Positions 22,775 to 33,149 are shown, counted from the stretch's first letter. The stretch: DNA of 64,000 nucleotides from Leptospira sp. WS92.C1 (GCF_040833975.1 NZ_CP162130.1:3956001-4020000); one strand, 5' to 3'. A program made the numbers and translations. Notes: generated by a model not told the origin, from the sequence alone.

Positions 22775-23320
22775 TTAGATGGAAAATTCCCCCGGCTCCA
22801 AAATATAAATCTCGGATAAATTTCTATATTTGCCATCAAAATCTAAACCGTATCCCACCACAAACTCATCCGGAATTCTCCAACCTACGTATTTTACCGG
22901 AAATTCTAAGATATTTTTTTTCTCTTTCAGAAGAAGAGTGACGATCTCCAAACTCGCAGGATTTCGAGTAAAGATATGTCTCACGAGATATTGAAGCGTA
23001 AAACCTGTATCCAAAATGTCTTCAACGAGTATAACGTGTCGATCCGTTAGATCCGCATTGATGTCTTTGAGAAGATCGATTTTACCGGTGGAAGCCGTTC
23101 CCATATAGGACTTTGCCTGAACAAAATCGATTTCAACCGAAAACGGAATTTCCTTTGTCAGATCCGAAAAAAAATAAACCCCGCCCTTTAACACACAGAT
23201 AAGAATGGGATTTAGTTTTTTATAATCCTTTGCGATCTCCGAAGCGACTGTTTTTACTTTTTTTGAAATTTCTTCCCGGGTAAAACGTAAATGTAAAATA
23301 TCGGAATCCATTTTGTTCAT
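22775..23320 (-). CDS. hpt: Hypoxanthine(-guanine) phosphoribosyltransferase
   Basis: A cytosolic purine-salvage enzyme of about 181 residues that joins hypoxanthine or guanine to PRPP, giving IMP or GMP. The PRPP loop VILVEDILDTGFTL is typical; CVLKGGVYFFSDL earlier gives the pyrophosphate-binding LKGG; and VVGYGLDFDGKYRNL is the family's C-terminal block. The ATG at 23320 overlaps the stop of sixA (ATGA), which implies translational coupling. A second ATG three codons later (23311) is possible; the longer frame from 23374 lies inside sixA. Confidence 0.93.
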   Translation of the reverse strand: MNKMDSDILHLRFTREEISKKVKTVASEIAKDYKKLNPILICVLKGGVYFFSDLTKEIPFSVEIDFVQAKSYMGTASTGKIDLLKDINADLTDRHVILVEDILDTGFTLQYLVRHIFTRNPASLEIVTLLLKEKKNILEFPVKYVGWRIPDEFVVGYGLDFDGKYRNLSEIYILEPGEFSI

Positions 23321-23826
23321 CCAGGTATCCAGAATCTGATGATTTTTCCAGGAATCCTGCCCAATTCTTTCCAAGAATTTGTTTCCACTTGTATACTCAA
23401 AAAACCGGAGGTTGGAAATTTACAAAATACAGATTCGAGAAAAGATAGATCCTCGCTTCCTCGAATCAATTGGTTTGCAATTTCCTCCATTGCCGGATTG
23501 TGTCCTAACAATGCCACATTCTCAAATTTAGAATCGAACTCACGAATTTTTTCCAAAATCTCTTTTGGATCGGATTCATATAATTTTTTGGTTACCAAGC
23601 TTTCGGAAGATAAATTTTGATTCTTAGTTATAATCTTGTAAGTATCGAGGGTCCGTTTCGAATCCGAAACAAGAAAAAGATCGCTTTTAAATTCTATTTT
23701 CTTCAAATATTTTCTAAGGGATCGTGCGTTTTTCTTTCCTCTTTCCGAAAGAGGTCTTTGATGATCCGATGAAAATTCGGTCTCCCAATCGGATTTTGAG
23801 TGTCGTATTAAATGAATTTGTTTCAA
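23317..23826 (-). CDS. sixA: SixA-type phosphohistidine phosphatase
   Basis: A 169-residue histidine-phosphatase-superfamily protein. The N-terminal RHSKSDWE holds the nucleophilic His within the RH motif, and ALLGHNPAMEE carries the second catalytic His. SixA removes phosphate from phosphohistidine of signalling or phosphotransfer proteins; the target here is unknown. The start is a TTG at 23826 with GAGAG upstream, giving the family's standard N-terminus. It is the first gene of a two-gene unit with hpt, overlapping it by 4 bases. Confidence 0.87.
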   Translation of the reverse strand: MKQIHLIRHSKSDWETEFSSDHQRPLSERGKKNARSLRKYLKKIEFKSDLFLVSDSKRTLDTYKIITKNQNLSSESLVTKKLYESDPKEILEKIREFDSKFENVALLGHNPAMEEIANQLIRGSEDLSFLESVFCKFPTSGFLSIQVETNSWKELGRIPGKIIRFWIPG

Positions 23827-23872
23827 CGAACTTTGTCTCTCGTTTTCCAGTTCTTAAGTCAACTTAATTTCA

Positions 23873-23900
23873 TTGACAAGCCATAAAAGAACACTTTAAT
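23873..23900 (+). promoter_or_regulatory. Near-consensus sigma-70 promoter for a possibly leaderless mRNA
   Basis: TTGACA at 23873-23878 (perfect -35), a 16-base spacer and TTTAAT at 23895-23900 (five of six -10 bases). The expected transcription start, near 23906-23908, falls 2-4 bases before the ATG at 23910, leaving no room for a ribosome site. Confidence 0.6.
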
Positions 23901-23909
23901 TATGGGGCT

Positions 23910-24587
23910 ATGAATAAGGTCTTTACGTCGGCAGGAATTGTTTTGCTCGTTCTGATTCCCACTTACTTGAGTGCACAATTAGCGGGGCCTCCCGACGAGG
24001 AAAGAGCAAGGAAAGACGTTCAAATCCAGTGGCTGAAAAAAAATTTCGGCGATAAGATTCAGTCGATCGAAAGTAACGGCGCACCTGTCCTCATTGAAAA
24101 AGAAAAATCCACAGCAGATATTCTCTATAAGTTTCCGTTTTTAGTAACATCCAAACGCAAAGACGGCAGCGTTACTCGTACCGAAGTCGGGGCCAATTAC
24201 GTGTTTGTTCGTACAAAGGGTTGGTTATTCTCCGAACTTGGATTGGGCAAAAGTATCGTATTATCCGATCCGGGAAAAGAATCTCCGGATAAAGAAACCG
24301 CTCTCAAATTGATCGAAGATGCTTTAGTGCAGGAAAGATGGAAGGGTAAGACGATCGAAAATCTCCGATTAGGCGAACCTATCTCCGGAAGCGATCCGGA
24401 AATTCATTGGTATCGCTACACCGGAGAATACGAAGTTGTTGACGGATACAATCGTTACACTTGCGTAAATTTGGTAGTAAGGATTTTTAAAGACGATTCC
24501 GCTTCCGACTGGAAATTAGATTGGAAAGAAAAAGGAATTTGTAGACAACAAGGAGGAGGCTCGAGCGAACCTCCTCAAAATTACTAA
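23910..24587 (+). CDS. Exported hypothetical protein
   Basis: A 225-residue protein with a clear signal peptide (hydrophobic stretch about residues 8-20, cleavage near LSAQ-LAG), so periplasmic or surface. I recognise no domain. The mature part is soluble and mixed alpha/beta in composition, with a pattern of aromatic residues (WYRYTGEYEVVDGYNRYTC) towards the end and a Gly/Pro-rich C-terminus. Two Cys near the end could form a disulfide. It is the only plus-strand gene between sixA and the convergent HEAT-like gene. The promoter lies so close to the ATG that the mRNA may be leaderless. Probably a lineage-restricted protein. Confidence 0.75.
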   Translation: MNKVFTSAGIVLLVLIPTYLSAQLAGPPDEERARKDVQIQWLKKNFGDKIQSIESNGAPVLIEKEKSTADILYKFPFLVTSKRKDGSVTRTEVGANYVFVRTKGWLFSELGLGKSIVLSDPGKESPDKETALKLIEDALVQERWKGKTIENLRLGEPISGSDPEIHWYRYTGEYEVVDGYNRYTCVNLVVRIFKDDSASDWKLDWKEKGICRQQGGGSSEPPQNY

Positions 24588-24608
24588 GTCCGAAATTTAG
24601 TTTTTAAT

Positions 24609-25190
24609 TTAGGATTGATTGCGAATTCCGGTTTGTGGTTTGCGAAGATTTTTGTCCTTAAGTTCGAGTTGATTCTTTTTTAATTGAATCGAAAATCGGA
24701 CACTTTTTAATTTGCCGGATTTTAAATCTTTCAAAGCATTTCGAATGGAAACCCCGATCCGATTGTGGCCGGAGTATTGTTTTAGAAAATTCTCCGTTCC
24801 GGTTTTATCCAAAGAATAGAACGTTTTTCCATACGAATAAACCGCGGAACTTCGTATCGAAGGATGCACCGACTCATCGGAAATGGAAGATTCCAAATAA
24901 TCCTTAGCTTCATTTCCTCCGAAATCCGCAATGAGTTCGTTGATCTGTGAGATCGCATAAACACGCAGACCCGGTTCTTTTGAAATCGCGATCAGATAAT
25001 CCAAAGGATTCGGCGTGATCGAATGAATCTCTTTGATTAAATTCTCTTTTTCAATATGACCGGTTTGAATCGCCAGCGCTTTGATTTTTTGATATCGATC
25101 CGGATCCAGAGATTGAGCCTGCAATCCAAGAGAAATTGCAAACAAACAGAGAATACTAAAAATCGTTGTTTTGTTGAACCTTACTTTCAT
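24609..25190 (-). CDS. Exported HEAT-repeat-like protein
   Basis: A protein of about 193 residues with a signal peptide (KTTIFSILCLFAISLGLQAQS) and a helical body that reads as HEAT-like repeats (LRVYAISQINELIADF, then HPSIRSSAVYSYGKTF), suggesting a protein-binding scaffold in the periplasm. The C-terminus is Lys-rich. The ATG at 25190 begins the signal peptide; ATG 25211 and TTG 25226 are also in frame. The last two would overlap or adjoin the end of the metalloprotease gene upstream, so the two genes are probably co-transcribed. Repeat assignment is by eye and moderate. Confidence 0.65.
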   Translation of the reverse strand: MKVRFNKTTIFSILCLFAISLGLQAQSLDPDRYQKIKALAIQTGHIEKENLIKEIHSITPNPLDYLIAISKEPGLRVYAISQINELIADFGGNEAKDYLESSISDESVHPSIRSSAVYSYGKTFYSLDKTGTENFLKQYSGHNRIGVSIRNALKDLKSGKLKSVRFSIQLKKNQLELKDKNLRKPQTGIRNQS

Positions 25191-25215
25191 CTGATCTTTT
25201 TTTATTTCCATTGAT

Positions 25216-26661
25216 TTAATATACAAGAGGGTGAGATCTCAATACCCAGCCTTGTTCTCCTGTAATTTGAGTTTGATTGATCGACGGATCTCCCGCCCAA
25301 AACATAAGATTCAAACCGCCGCTATTGTAAAAACCGGTTCCCAAACATTCGCCGAGACCGATAATACCATTTCCATTTTGATCCTTGCATTCGGGTGTTT
25401 CGGGTAACGGATCCGTAAAACCTTGTCCCCGAACCACATCTCTTTCCACCGGATGATAAAGACCAAGGTAGTGAGCCCCTTCGTGTGCGATCGTCTTTGC
25501 TAAAAAGGTCTGGTCTGCGGCGCAGATTAAGTCGTCCCCGTCACCTCCGCATCCTGCGGCAGTTCTATGATTTTCAAGAAAAACGATCATGCCTGATTTT
25601 GGAGTACCCGCAACTGGAATTCCAGGGATACCCGAAGAAATCCCTAAAATTCCCGCCGGCGCGCTCGGAGAAATCTGATAGCCTTTTGTAATATAGATGT
25701 TCAAGGAATTCACATCTTGTCTGTTATCCGGATTTGACTTGTATAAATCTCCGAGAGAACCGTCGACATCACCAAAATCATCGTTTAAATCCGTAATGGC
25801 CAAGAAAGTAGCCGCATCCGTGTTCACGACAGCGGCTGTAACGGTAACGTCGATCTTTACGGTATCTTGTGCGTAGATATTCTTGAGTTCATTGATCATC
25901 GTCGCCATTCCGGCGGTTGATTGTGTGTTCACGACCCCATTGATAAAAATCAGATTGATATTCAGTTTTTTTCTAGACTGCCATACCTTACTCAAACCGG
26001 AATTTGCACTTCCAAAAAGTCCGTTTGTATCCGGACGAAACTTAAATTCTTCACAGGTTTGGACCGTATTATTCGTAACTTTATGAGTAAGAATCGTAGG
26101 AGCGGGAACGCTCGGTAAAATAAAATCCACCCCCATTCGATTGCTTCCAAAATTATTATAACCCGCGCTTGGAGCAAAATATCCCGGAGCCGCGCCAATT
26201 GGAAAAGCGGTCGTGACCGATCTTGTGCCGCCGGTTTCACTCTTTCCGTTATCCATAATCAGATCTCCGTTAGAGTTCTCCCAAAGCGGAAGAATAAAAC
26301 GATTCGGATTTGTCTCTAATCCGTGATCTTGTTCGATATATACGATTCCCATCGGATTGTCTTTTCCAAGACCGTTAAAGTCTACCGTTCCCACAAGATA
26401 GGCGGTTCCACCGTCAGGATAAACTCCGGCTTCCGATGCAAGAATCTGATTTATGTTCGAAGTAGAAAGCGAAAAGTTCGGAGCGACTCCGTCTGCCCGA
26501 AAGTTTTCCTCCGGTTCACAATGATACAATGCTTCGTTTGCTGCATAAAGTCCGAGTAGAATTTTCAGATCGTCTGATGTATCCTTTTTTCCTATACCTA
26601 CGGGACAGCCCCAGGCTAAAGAAGAAGTCATTAAAATCAAAATTACGGATTTACGAAGCAT
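25216..26661 (-). CDS. Putative secreted lipoprotein metalloprotease (metzincin-type)
   Basis: A 481-residue exported protein. The N-terminal signal ends SLAWGC, a plausible spirochaetal lipobox with Cys19 as the lipidated residue. Near residue 400 is HEGAHYLGLYH, an exact H-E-x2-H-x2-G-x2-H zinc motif, followed about 60 residues later by NLMFW, which fits the Met-turn of metzincins, then a QITGEQG block near the end as in M43-like proteases. The N-terminal 250 residues are Gly/Asn-rich with no domain I recognise. Predicted role: zinc endopeptidase at the cell surface or periplasm. Host-protein cleavage is possible but only inferred. A good AGGAAA site precedes the ATG. Confidence 0.75.
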   Translation of the reverse strand: MLRKSVILILMTSSLAWGCPVGIGKKDTSDDLKILLGLYAANEALYHCEPEENFRADGVAPNFSLSTSNINQILASEAGVYPDGGTAYLVGTVDFNGLGKDNPMGIVYIEQDHGLETNPNRFILPLWENSNGDLIMDNGKSETGGTRSVTTAFPIGAAPGYFAPSAGYNNFGSNRMGVDFILPSVPAPTILTHKVTNNTVQTCEEFKFRPDTNGLFGSANSGLSKVWQSRKKLNINLIFINGVVNTQSTAGMATMINELKNIYAQDTVKIDVTVTAAVVNTDAATFLAITDLNDDFGDVDGSLGDLYKSNPDNRQDVNSLNIYITKGYQISPSAPAGILGISSGIPGIPVAGTPKSGMIVFLENHRTAAGCGGDGDDLICAADQTFLAKTIAHEGAHYLGLYHPVERDVVRGQGFTDPLPETPECKDQNGNGIIGLGECLGTGFYNSGGLNLMFWAGDPSINQTQITGEQGWVLRSHPLVY

Positions 26662-26976
26662 AAATCATTTCCTATAAAGAATTTTAGATGAACCTGTCTC
26701 AAAGATAACTCAACATCTCACTCGCTGGAACAACTCAACACCTCGCTCTCTACGGATCGCTCGGTGGGAACAGGTTCTTGCAGCTTGATCTTTCTGGTAA
26801 AGTTAAACTGGGGTTTTGGGACGCGCTGTAAATATAATATATACAATCGAGACGAACTTCCAAGTTCAACTTTTTTAAAATAAAATCATCTTTCCGAAAC
26901 ATCGCTTAACAACTTAGCGTGTTTGGGACCCGCCGGAAGAAAAGAATTTTTTTATTATCCGAATTATCATACGATA
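26662..26976. other. 315-bp intergenic region with short direct repeats
   Basis: Holds the promoter of the metalloprotease gene and the end of pyrD. Near 26707-26772 a unit starting AACTCAACA and continuing with CTCGCT and GGAAC occurs twice imperfectly in a GC-richer patch. No coding frame is evident. Confidence 0.35.
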
Positions 26977-28092
26977 TCAGCGAACGAATGCGCCCTCTTT
27001 TTCTTTCCCAACCAGTTCGGAAATCGAATTAAAACCGTTTTTTTTCAGAAATCGGTCTAAAAACTCCAAAATTAGAAACGGCAAAAACGGTCCTTGATAA
27101 ATATAACCGGTATAGATCTGAATTAGGTCAGCTCCCGCGAGAATTTTTTCCAAAGCCGACGGTCCTGAATCGATCCCTCCGACTCCGACAATCGGAATTC
27201 TTCCCTTAAGAATCCGGTAAGCAATTCTTACGAATTCGGTAGATCTGTTTTTGAGCGGTGTTCCGGATAATCCTCCTTCCATTTCCACATTCGGATATTT
27301 TTTTAGAGCCGATTTATCCACGGTGGTGTTTGTTAAAATGACTCCGCCTAGTTTGAGATTTAAACAAGTTTCCAACAGTGCTTCTAAATCCGGGATCTCC
27401 ATATCCGGAGCAAATTTTACAAAAACGGGAAGATTGAAATTCTTTCCCAAATCGTCAGTAATTCCCTGAATCAAGGAAACAAAGTTTTCCTGTTTTTGAA
27501 AGTTTCTCAATCCGGGAGTATTCGGGGAACTGATATTGATTACCACATAATCCGCATAAGGTGAAAGATTTTTTAAAGTATAAACGTAATCTTCAATCGC
27601 TTTTTCGTCGGGAACAATTTTGGTTTTTCCAGCGTTGATTCCTCTGACTTTTATCTTTTTTTGAGAGGCCAATGTTTTCAGAGCAGTATCGGCGCCGGGA
27701 TTGTTAAATCCCATCCGGTTGACTAGGGCTTGATCCTCGGGATAGCGAAACACTCTCGGTTTAGGATTACCAGGTTGCGTTTGGGCAGTGATCGTACCGA
27801 CTTCGATATGCCCAAACCCCATTCTGCTCAAAAAGGGATACAACTCTCCCGTCTTATCAAATCCAGCTCCGATTCCCAAAGGATTTTCAAATTCGATTCC
27901 CGCAACCCTGGCTTTCAAACGATCGCTTTGATAGGAAGTCATCGCTTCGATGAGAGCCATCGAGCCGGGAATCTTTCGGCTGATTCCCAATAAGGATTTT
28001 GCCAGTTCATGAGCCGTTTCCGGATCAAAGGAAAGTAAAAAAGGTTTTAGAAAAGCGGAATACGCACCTTGTTTCAGGGAAGATAAAAGCAT
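26977..28092 (-). CDS. pyrD: Dihydroorotate dehydrogenase (quinone), class 2
   Basis: A 371-residue membrane-associated FMN enzyme oxidising dihydroorotate to orotate with quinone as acceptor, in pyrimidine synthesis. The N-terminal helical extension (about 40 residues, class 2) precedes NPLGIGAGFDKTGE. The catalytic-Ser region NISSPNTPGLRNFQ, the Lys in VFVKFAPD, TNTT, and the FMN-phosphate loop GVGGIDSG follow in family order. It is the last gene of a minus-strand run and begins 26 bp after the ABC permease gene. Confidence 0.95.
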   Translation of the reverse strand: MLLSSLKQGAYSAFLKPFLLSFDPETAHELAKSLLGISRKIPGSMALIEAMTSYQSDRLKARVAGIEFENPLGIGAGFDKTGELYPFLSRMGFGHIEVGTITAQTQPGNPKPRVFRYPEDQALVNRMGFNNPGADTALKTLASQKKIKVRGINAGKTKIVPDEKAIEDYVYTLKNLSPYADYVVINISSPNTPGLRNFQKQENFVSLIQGITDDLGKNFNLPVFVKFAPDMEIPDLEALLETCLNLKLGGVILTNTTVDKSALKKYPNVEMEGGLSGTPLKNRSTEFVRIAYRILKGRIPIVGVGGIDSGPSALEKILAGADLIQIYTGYIYQGPFLPFLILEFLDRFLKKNGFNSISELVGKEKEGAFVR

Positions 28093-28118
28093 CCCTGAAA
28101 CTATTTTCTCCGCTTAGA

Positions 28119-29194
28119 TCAAGACCAGCGAAAAATTCTACCCCCGACAAAAAGAAAAACGATTCCGTAACCAACCAATAGAAAAACCGCGGGCAACGTA
28201 GTGGCAAAACCGGCCCCTTCGATAAAAATAGAGCGCAATGAATCCGCGACCAAAGTCAAAGGAAGATTTCGAATGAAAGGCAAAACGAATTCGGGAAAAT
28301 TTTGATACGAAAAGAAAATTCCGGACAGAACCATCATCGGAAACGTGACCGCGTTTACCAAACCGTTCCCGACTTGTGCACTCGCCGCTCTTGATCCGAT
28401 AAACATTCCGATACAAGCAAAGGAAAAATTTCCGGCAAAAAATATGAGAACCGCGGCGCCAAACGAACCTTCGAACGAATTTTCAAAGGTGAGCAATGTG
28501 AACGTGAGTAATATCGTAGATTCTACAATCGTTACGGCCAAGCGCGTAAAAAAGAAAGACAGTAAAAAATACAACTTATTCATCGGGGTAGCGGACATTC
28601 TGCGTAAAAGTTTTTTCATACGCATCTCGATCAGATTCCAGCCGACTCCCCAAAGACAGGAATTCATGATTCCCATCGCTACCATTCCGGGAACTAAATA
28701 GTCGATATAACGTGTTCCTTTCGAATCCAGATTCTGAACTTGAAATTCAAAACCAGCTTGATTGGAACGAATTCGCGCAAGAATCAAAAGATAATCTCTC
28801 TGCCCGTTCGGATTGTCCGGATCGAACGAGAAGTGAATTTTTCCTTCCGCGGTTCTTTCGACCAACAAATTTAACTTTCCTCGTTTCAGATCGCGTATCG
28901 CTTCCTCTTTAGAAAGAACAAGCACCTTGAGAGACGGCAAATGAACCGAAGAATCGGATTTGTTTTGAATTTTATCCTCTCCGGATAAAATTTCGGTCTC
29001 CAGCAATTTTTTGAGTTCTTCTATTTGATAAGAATTTTCTAATACTGCAATTTTGACCTCTTCGGATCCACGATTTTTAAAAGCGAGTCCCAAAACCCCG
29101 GCCATCGCGATCGGAAACACAAACGCCCAAAAAAGAATCCCGGGTTCTCGATAAAACTCTTTGAGCTGAATGCTCACTAATTGAAATATCTGTT

Positions 29195-29198
<4 letters not shown>
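28119..29198 (-). CDS. ABC-2 type exporter, permease subunit
   Basis: A 359-residue inner-membrane protein. One N-terminal helix (residues 20-40) is followed by a large extracytoplasmic domain of about 140 residues, then five or six helices. That is the layout of ABC-2/DrrB-like and YhgE-like permeases. It works with the ATPase encoded immediately upstream, whose frame it overlaps by 4 bases (ATGA). Such pairs export drugs, lipids or polysaccharides; the cargo here is unknown. Confidence 0.87.
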
Positions 29199-30145
<947 letters not shown>

Positions 30146-30216
30146 TGGAACATCCTTTTAATTGAGTCTGACATTTTACGATCGGTTTTACGCATATTGA
30201 ATTGAGTTGTTAGGTG

Positions 30217-30948
30217 TTAGGTGTTCTTTATAATTTTATAAATCAGAGAAGGAAAAATTCTCAACGCCCATCTCAGATATCTAACAATTCCGATCCCGAT
30301 ATAAACCCGATCTTTTTCCAAAGCCGATAAAAATTGATCGGTTAACGCGGCCGTTGTGAGTTTATTCCTACCCCTTCCTGCAGTCATAGGAGTGTCCACC
30401 TGCGGGGGTAACATTTCGATCACTTTGATATTTGTTTCTTCCAGCTGATATCGAAGCGCTTCCGTGAACAAATGCAATCCCGCTTTGGTTCCGCAATAAA
30501 GAGGCGCTGATTTTTTTGGTACTAAAGCCAAACCCGAAGTTACGTTGACGATCGCGGATGCTTTTTGGGATTTTAAAACCGGAATCAAAATGGAAATCAA
30601 TCGGATCGGAATCGTTAAGTTTGTTTGAATTTCCTTTTCGATTTGGACGGATTGATCCGGATCCTTTGCAAAATCCGGGTTGAATTGAATTCCCGCGTTG
30701 TTGATCAGAAGATTGAGAGAAGAATATTTTTTTCGAATCAACGAGATCAATTTGTCAAAATCGGACGGTTTTGTCAGATCACATCGAATTGTATGAACGT
30801 TGGGAATCGAAGACAATTGGGAAAGAGAATCCCGATTTCTTCCCAAAGCAAGGACCGTATTATCCAGACTTGCAAATCTTTTTGTAAGTTCGAGACCGAT
30901 TCCGGATGTCGCACCGGTGATTAAGATCGTATTTCCGGAAAGTTTCAT
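30217..30948 (-). CDS. Short-chain dehydrogenase/reductase, DltE-like
   Basis: A classical SDR of about 243 residues. The NAD(P)-binding TGATSGIG is near residues 10-17, NNAG near 85, and the catalytic Ser (NVTSGLA), Tyr and Lys (LYCGTKAG, Y-x3-K) follow. The C-terminus is similar to DltE/oxidoreductases of unknown substrate. The start ATG at 30948 has GGAAG about 10 bases upstream. The open frame continues to 31068 only as a 40-residue, unusually Ile/Val/Phe-rich lead that lacks SDR character. It lies 61 bp after the fructosamine-kinase-like gene and 71 bp before the ABC pair. Confidence 0.85.
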   Translation of the reverse strand: MKLSGNTILITGATSGIGLELTKRFASLDNTVLALGRNRDSLSQLSSIPNVHTIRCDLTKPSDFDKLISLIRKKYSSLNLLINNAGIQFNPDFAKDPDQSVQIEKEIQTNLTIPIRLISILIPVLKSQKASAIVNVTSGLALVPKKSAPLYCGTKAGLHLFTEALRYQLEETNIKVIEMLPPQVDTPMTAGRGRNKLTTAALTDQFLSALEKDRVYIGIGIVRYLRWALRIFPSLIYKIIKNT

Positions 30949-31009
30949 GATCACTGATCTTCCGATGATAAACGGATCGATCAAGCAATTCACGATTTTA
31001 AAATTAGAA

Positions 31010-31900
31010 TTAAGCTTTACCGTAATAACGTAAAATTTGTCGAAGAGAGGAAAGATAGGAAGGACCAAACAAATTGATATGAACCAAAACCGGATACATC
31101 TGCCAAAAAGGAATTCTATCTTTTAGATGTCCCGGATCGTCGATCCCGCTCGAAGAAAGAATTTGCTGCATTTCCTCCAAGTTCAGAGGACTTCCGAATA
31201 AACTCAGCATCGCAAGATCCTGTTCGGGATGCGAAAAGGAAATCGAAGGATCGATCAGATACGAATGTCCGTTTTTTCCGGCGAGTATATTTCCGGACCA
31301 AAGATCTCCGTGAATCAATCTGGGTTTGGATCGATTCAAAGACCATTCCTCCGTAAACTTTTGAAAAACCTCTTCCACATTTTCAATATCTCTAGAAAGA
31401 ATCAACTTACGACTGAGCGCCAGGTCCAACTGCGGCGATAATCGGCTGTCCCAAAAGAATTCCCCAAAGGTTTGATACCATCGATTTTTCTGGGAAAGAG
31501 TTCCTATATAATTATTACGATTCCATCCCCAAGAATTGGAATCTTTTCGATAGAGCAGTTTTAAACTTCGGATCAGATCTTCTCTAGTTCCGGATGACGC
31601 GCCGGATTCGATATAGTCCATGACCAAAAGCCAAACATTGCCCGCTTGAACGGTTCCGTAACATTCAGGAACTCGGACACCGATCCGATAGAGTTGTTCT
31701 AAGGATTCTTTTTCGGTTTCGGCCATCTCTCGATTGCTGATCACTTTGACGGCAAAAGAATGCCCCGAAATCGCAATGAGATAAATTTCGTTGAGACTGG
31801 AAGAATGAAAACTCACCTTGGGTCTAAAACCGGAGTTTAGGATCCCCAGTCTTTCCAGACCATCGTAGATCGCCTCTTCTAATCCCGCTTTAATGACCAC
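31010..31900 (-). CDS. Fructosamine kinase-family protein (FN3K-like)
   Basis: A 296-residue kinase-like protein of the fructosamine/ketosamine-3-kinase family, which phosphorylates sugars attached to protein amines so that the adduct falls off. It shows the aminoglycoside-phosphotransferase-type catalytic loop, LIHGDLWSGNIL, and the metal-binding LIDPSISFSHPEQDLAM. The N-terminal lobe has the ATP-binding Lys (FAVKVI). The start is GTG at 31900, preceded by GGGAGGA 7 bases upstream. First gene of a minus-strand run leading to pyrD. Substrate unproven. Confidence 0.87.
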   Translation of the reverse strand: MVIKAGLEEAIYDGLERLGILNSGFRPKVSFHSSSLNEIYLIAISGHSFAVKVISNREMAETEKESLEQLYRIGVRVPECYGTVQAGNVWLLVMDYIESGASSGTREDLIRSLKLLYRKDSNSWGWNRNNYIGTLSQKNRWYQTFGEFFWDSRLSPQLDLALSRKLILSRDIENVEEVFQKFTEEWSLNRSKPRLIHGDLWSGNILAGKNGHSYLIDPSISFSHPEQDLAMLSLFGSPLNLEEMQQILSSSGIDDPGHLKDRIPFWQMYPVLVHINLFGPSYLSSLRQILRYYGKA

Positions 31901-32009
31901 ATTCGATTCCTCCCGGAAAATTTTCCGGCGTCTTGTCTGATTTAAAAATCGGTTCGAAAGGTTCCCGGATTGATTGAAATTTACGAAATACTCAAGTATT
32001 CGGTAAAAC

Positions 32010-32936
32010 GTGAACCTTTTTCGAATTCTTACCGCAATTCTCCTGTTTATCGGAATGCCTTTGAAGAGTGAAAGCGAACAAACCTTTTGGAACTACGCTG
32101 TCGATTCTTCGCTTAAAAAATGGCCCCTTTCTAGTTGGACAAAAATTTTACCAAAATCGCATACCCTTTGTTATACTGGAACGTATATCCTCTCCGACGG
32201 TAAAATCCGATCTTTTGTCCTTTCAAAAAAATTGATTTCCCTCAGTCAAAAGTATCAGGTTCGTTTGATTCCTTTGATTACAACATCTCAAGGAGACTCT
32301 CTTTTTCTAAAATCAGAAAAAAATTTCCAAACCGCAGTCGATAACTTGATCCGATTGTTAGAACAAAACCAGCACCTCGCCGGTTTGCATTTGGATCTGG
32401 AATCGATTCCAAAATCATACGTTTCCAATTACGTTCGGTTTCTAAGAACTTTGAAATCCAAACTTCCTAAAAATAAGTTATTGACCGTTGCTCTTTTTCC
32501 ACAGATCGGATTTCCAAATCCGAATTATAAGATCCATTCCGTTTTGATAGACCAGGAATTTATCGACGAATTTGTTTTGATGAGTTACGATTTGCATTCT
32601 CCGAAAACAAAACCCGGAGCGGTCACATCCTTGTCTTGGACCAGAGAGAATCTGAATTTTCTATTGGAAAAAATTCCGTCCTCAAAACTTTGGCTGGGTC
32701 TTCCTCTTTACGGTTACTTTTGGAAACAAAATGGAAAGGTAAGAATTATCACAAAAAAGGAACTGGAAAAACAGCCATCCGGCCTGGAGATCACTTCCAA
32801 CCCGGACGGATATCAAATTCTCAAAGACAAAAACGGAATCGGTTCCATTTCCGATTTCAATGCATTCAAAAAATTTGAAGAATTGGCTTTCGAATTTCAG
32901 TTAAAGGGAATCGCGTATTGGAGATTGGGGTTTTAA
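32010..32936 (+). CDS. Exported glycoside hydrolase 18-like protein
   Basis: A 308-residue protein with a signal peptide (about residues 1-20) and a GH18-type TIM barrel. The catalytic strand reads LAGLHLDLES, where the family has D-x-x-D-x-D-x-E; the last Asp and the Glu are kept but the first Asp positions are not. Later FVLMSYDL matches the M-x-Y-D of GH18, and LWLGLPLYGYFW follows. It may cleave a beta-linked amino sugar such as in peptidoglycan, or be a reduced-activity relative, as in YaaH/SleL-type proteins. The start is a GTG at 32010 with no strong ribosome site. It is a single gene, closed by a hairpin terminator. Confidence 0.75.
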   Translation: MNLFRILTAILLFIGMPLKSESEQTFWNYAVDSSLKKWPLSSWTKILPKSHTLCYTGTYILSDGKIRSFVLSKKLISLSQKYQVRLIPLITTSQGDSLFLKSEKNFQTAVDNLIRLLEQNQHLAGLHLDLESIPKSYVSNYVRFLRTLKSKLPKNKLLTVALFPQIGFPNPNYKIHSVLIDQEFIDEFVLMSYDLHSPKTKPGAVTSLSWTRENLNFLLEKIPSSKLWLGLPLYGYFWKQNGKVRIITKKELEKQPSGLEITSNPDGYQILKDKNGIGSISDFNAFKKFEELAFEFQLKGIAYWRLGF

Positions 32937-32947
32937 CAAAGACAAAC

Positions 32948-32968
32948 AAGATCGAATTCGATCTTTTT
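32948..32968 (+). terminator. Rho-independent terminator after the GH18-like gene
   Basis: The palindrome AAGATCG-AATT-CGATCTT (18 bases) runs directly into further T residues, 12 bases after the stop codon of the GH18-like gene. Confidence 0.75.
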
Positions 32969-33149
32969 ACTTTATTTTCTTAAGTGGTATTCGAAATTTT
33001 TTAACTATATCGTTTCTTTTAAAAAAACTTCGAAATCAAATCGATTGATTGATAAGACTCAATTTCGAAATTACAAGATCGTCTACAAAGAACGATTTCG
33101 GAAAAACATCGTAAATCCGAAATCATTTTATTCGAAATTGATAAACTAT

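Noticed and set aside
30949..31068. Forty-residue N-terminal extension of the SDR protein
   Set aside because: The extension lacks SDR features, partly overlaps the upstream kinase-like gene, and the ATG at 30948 has a ribosome site.
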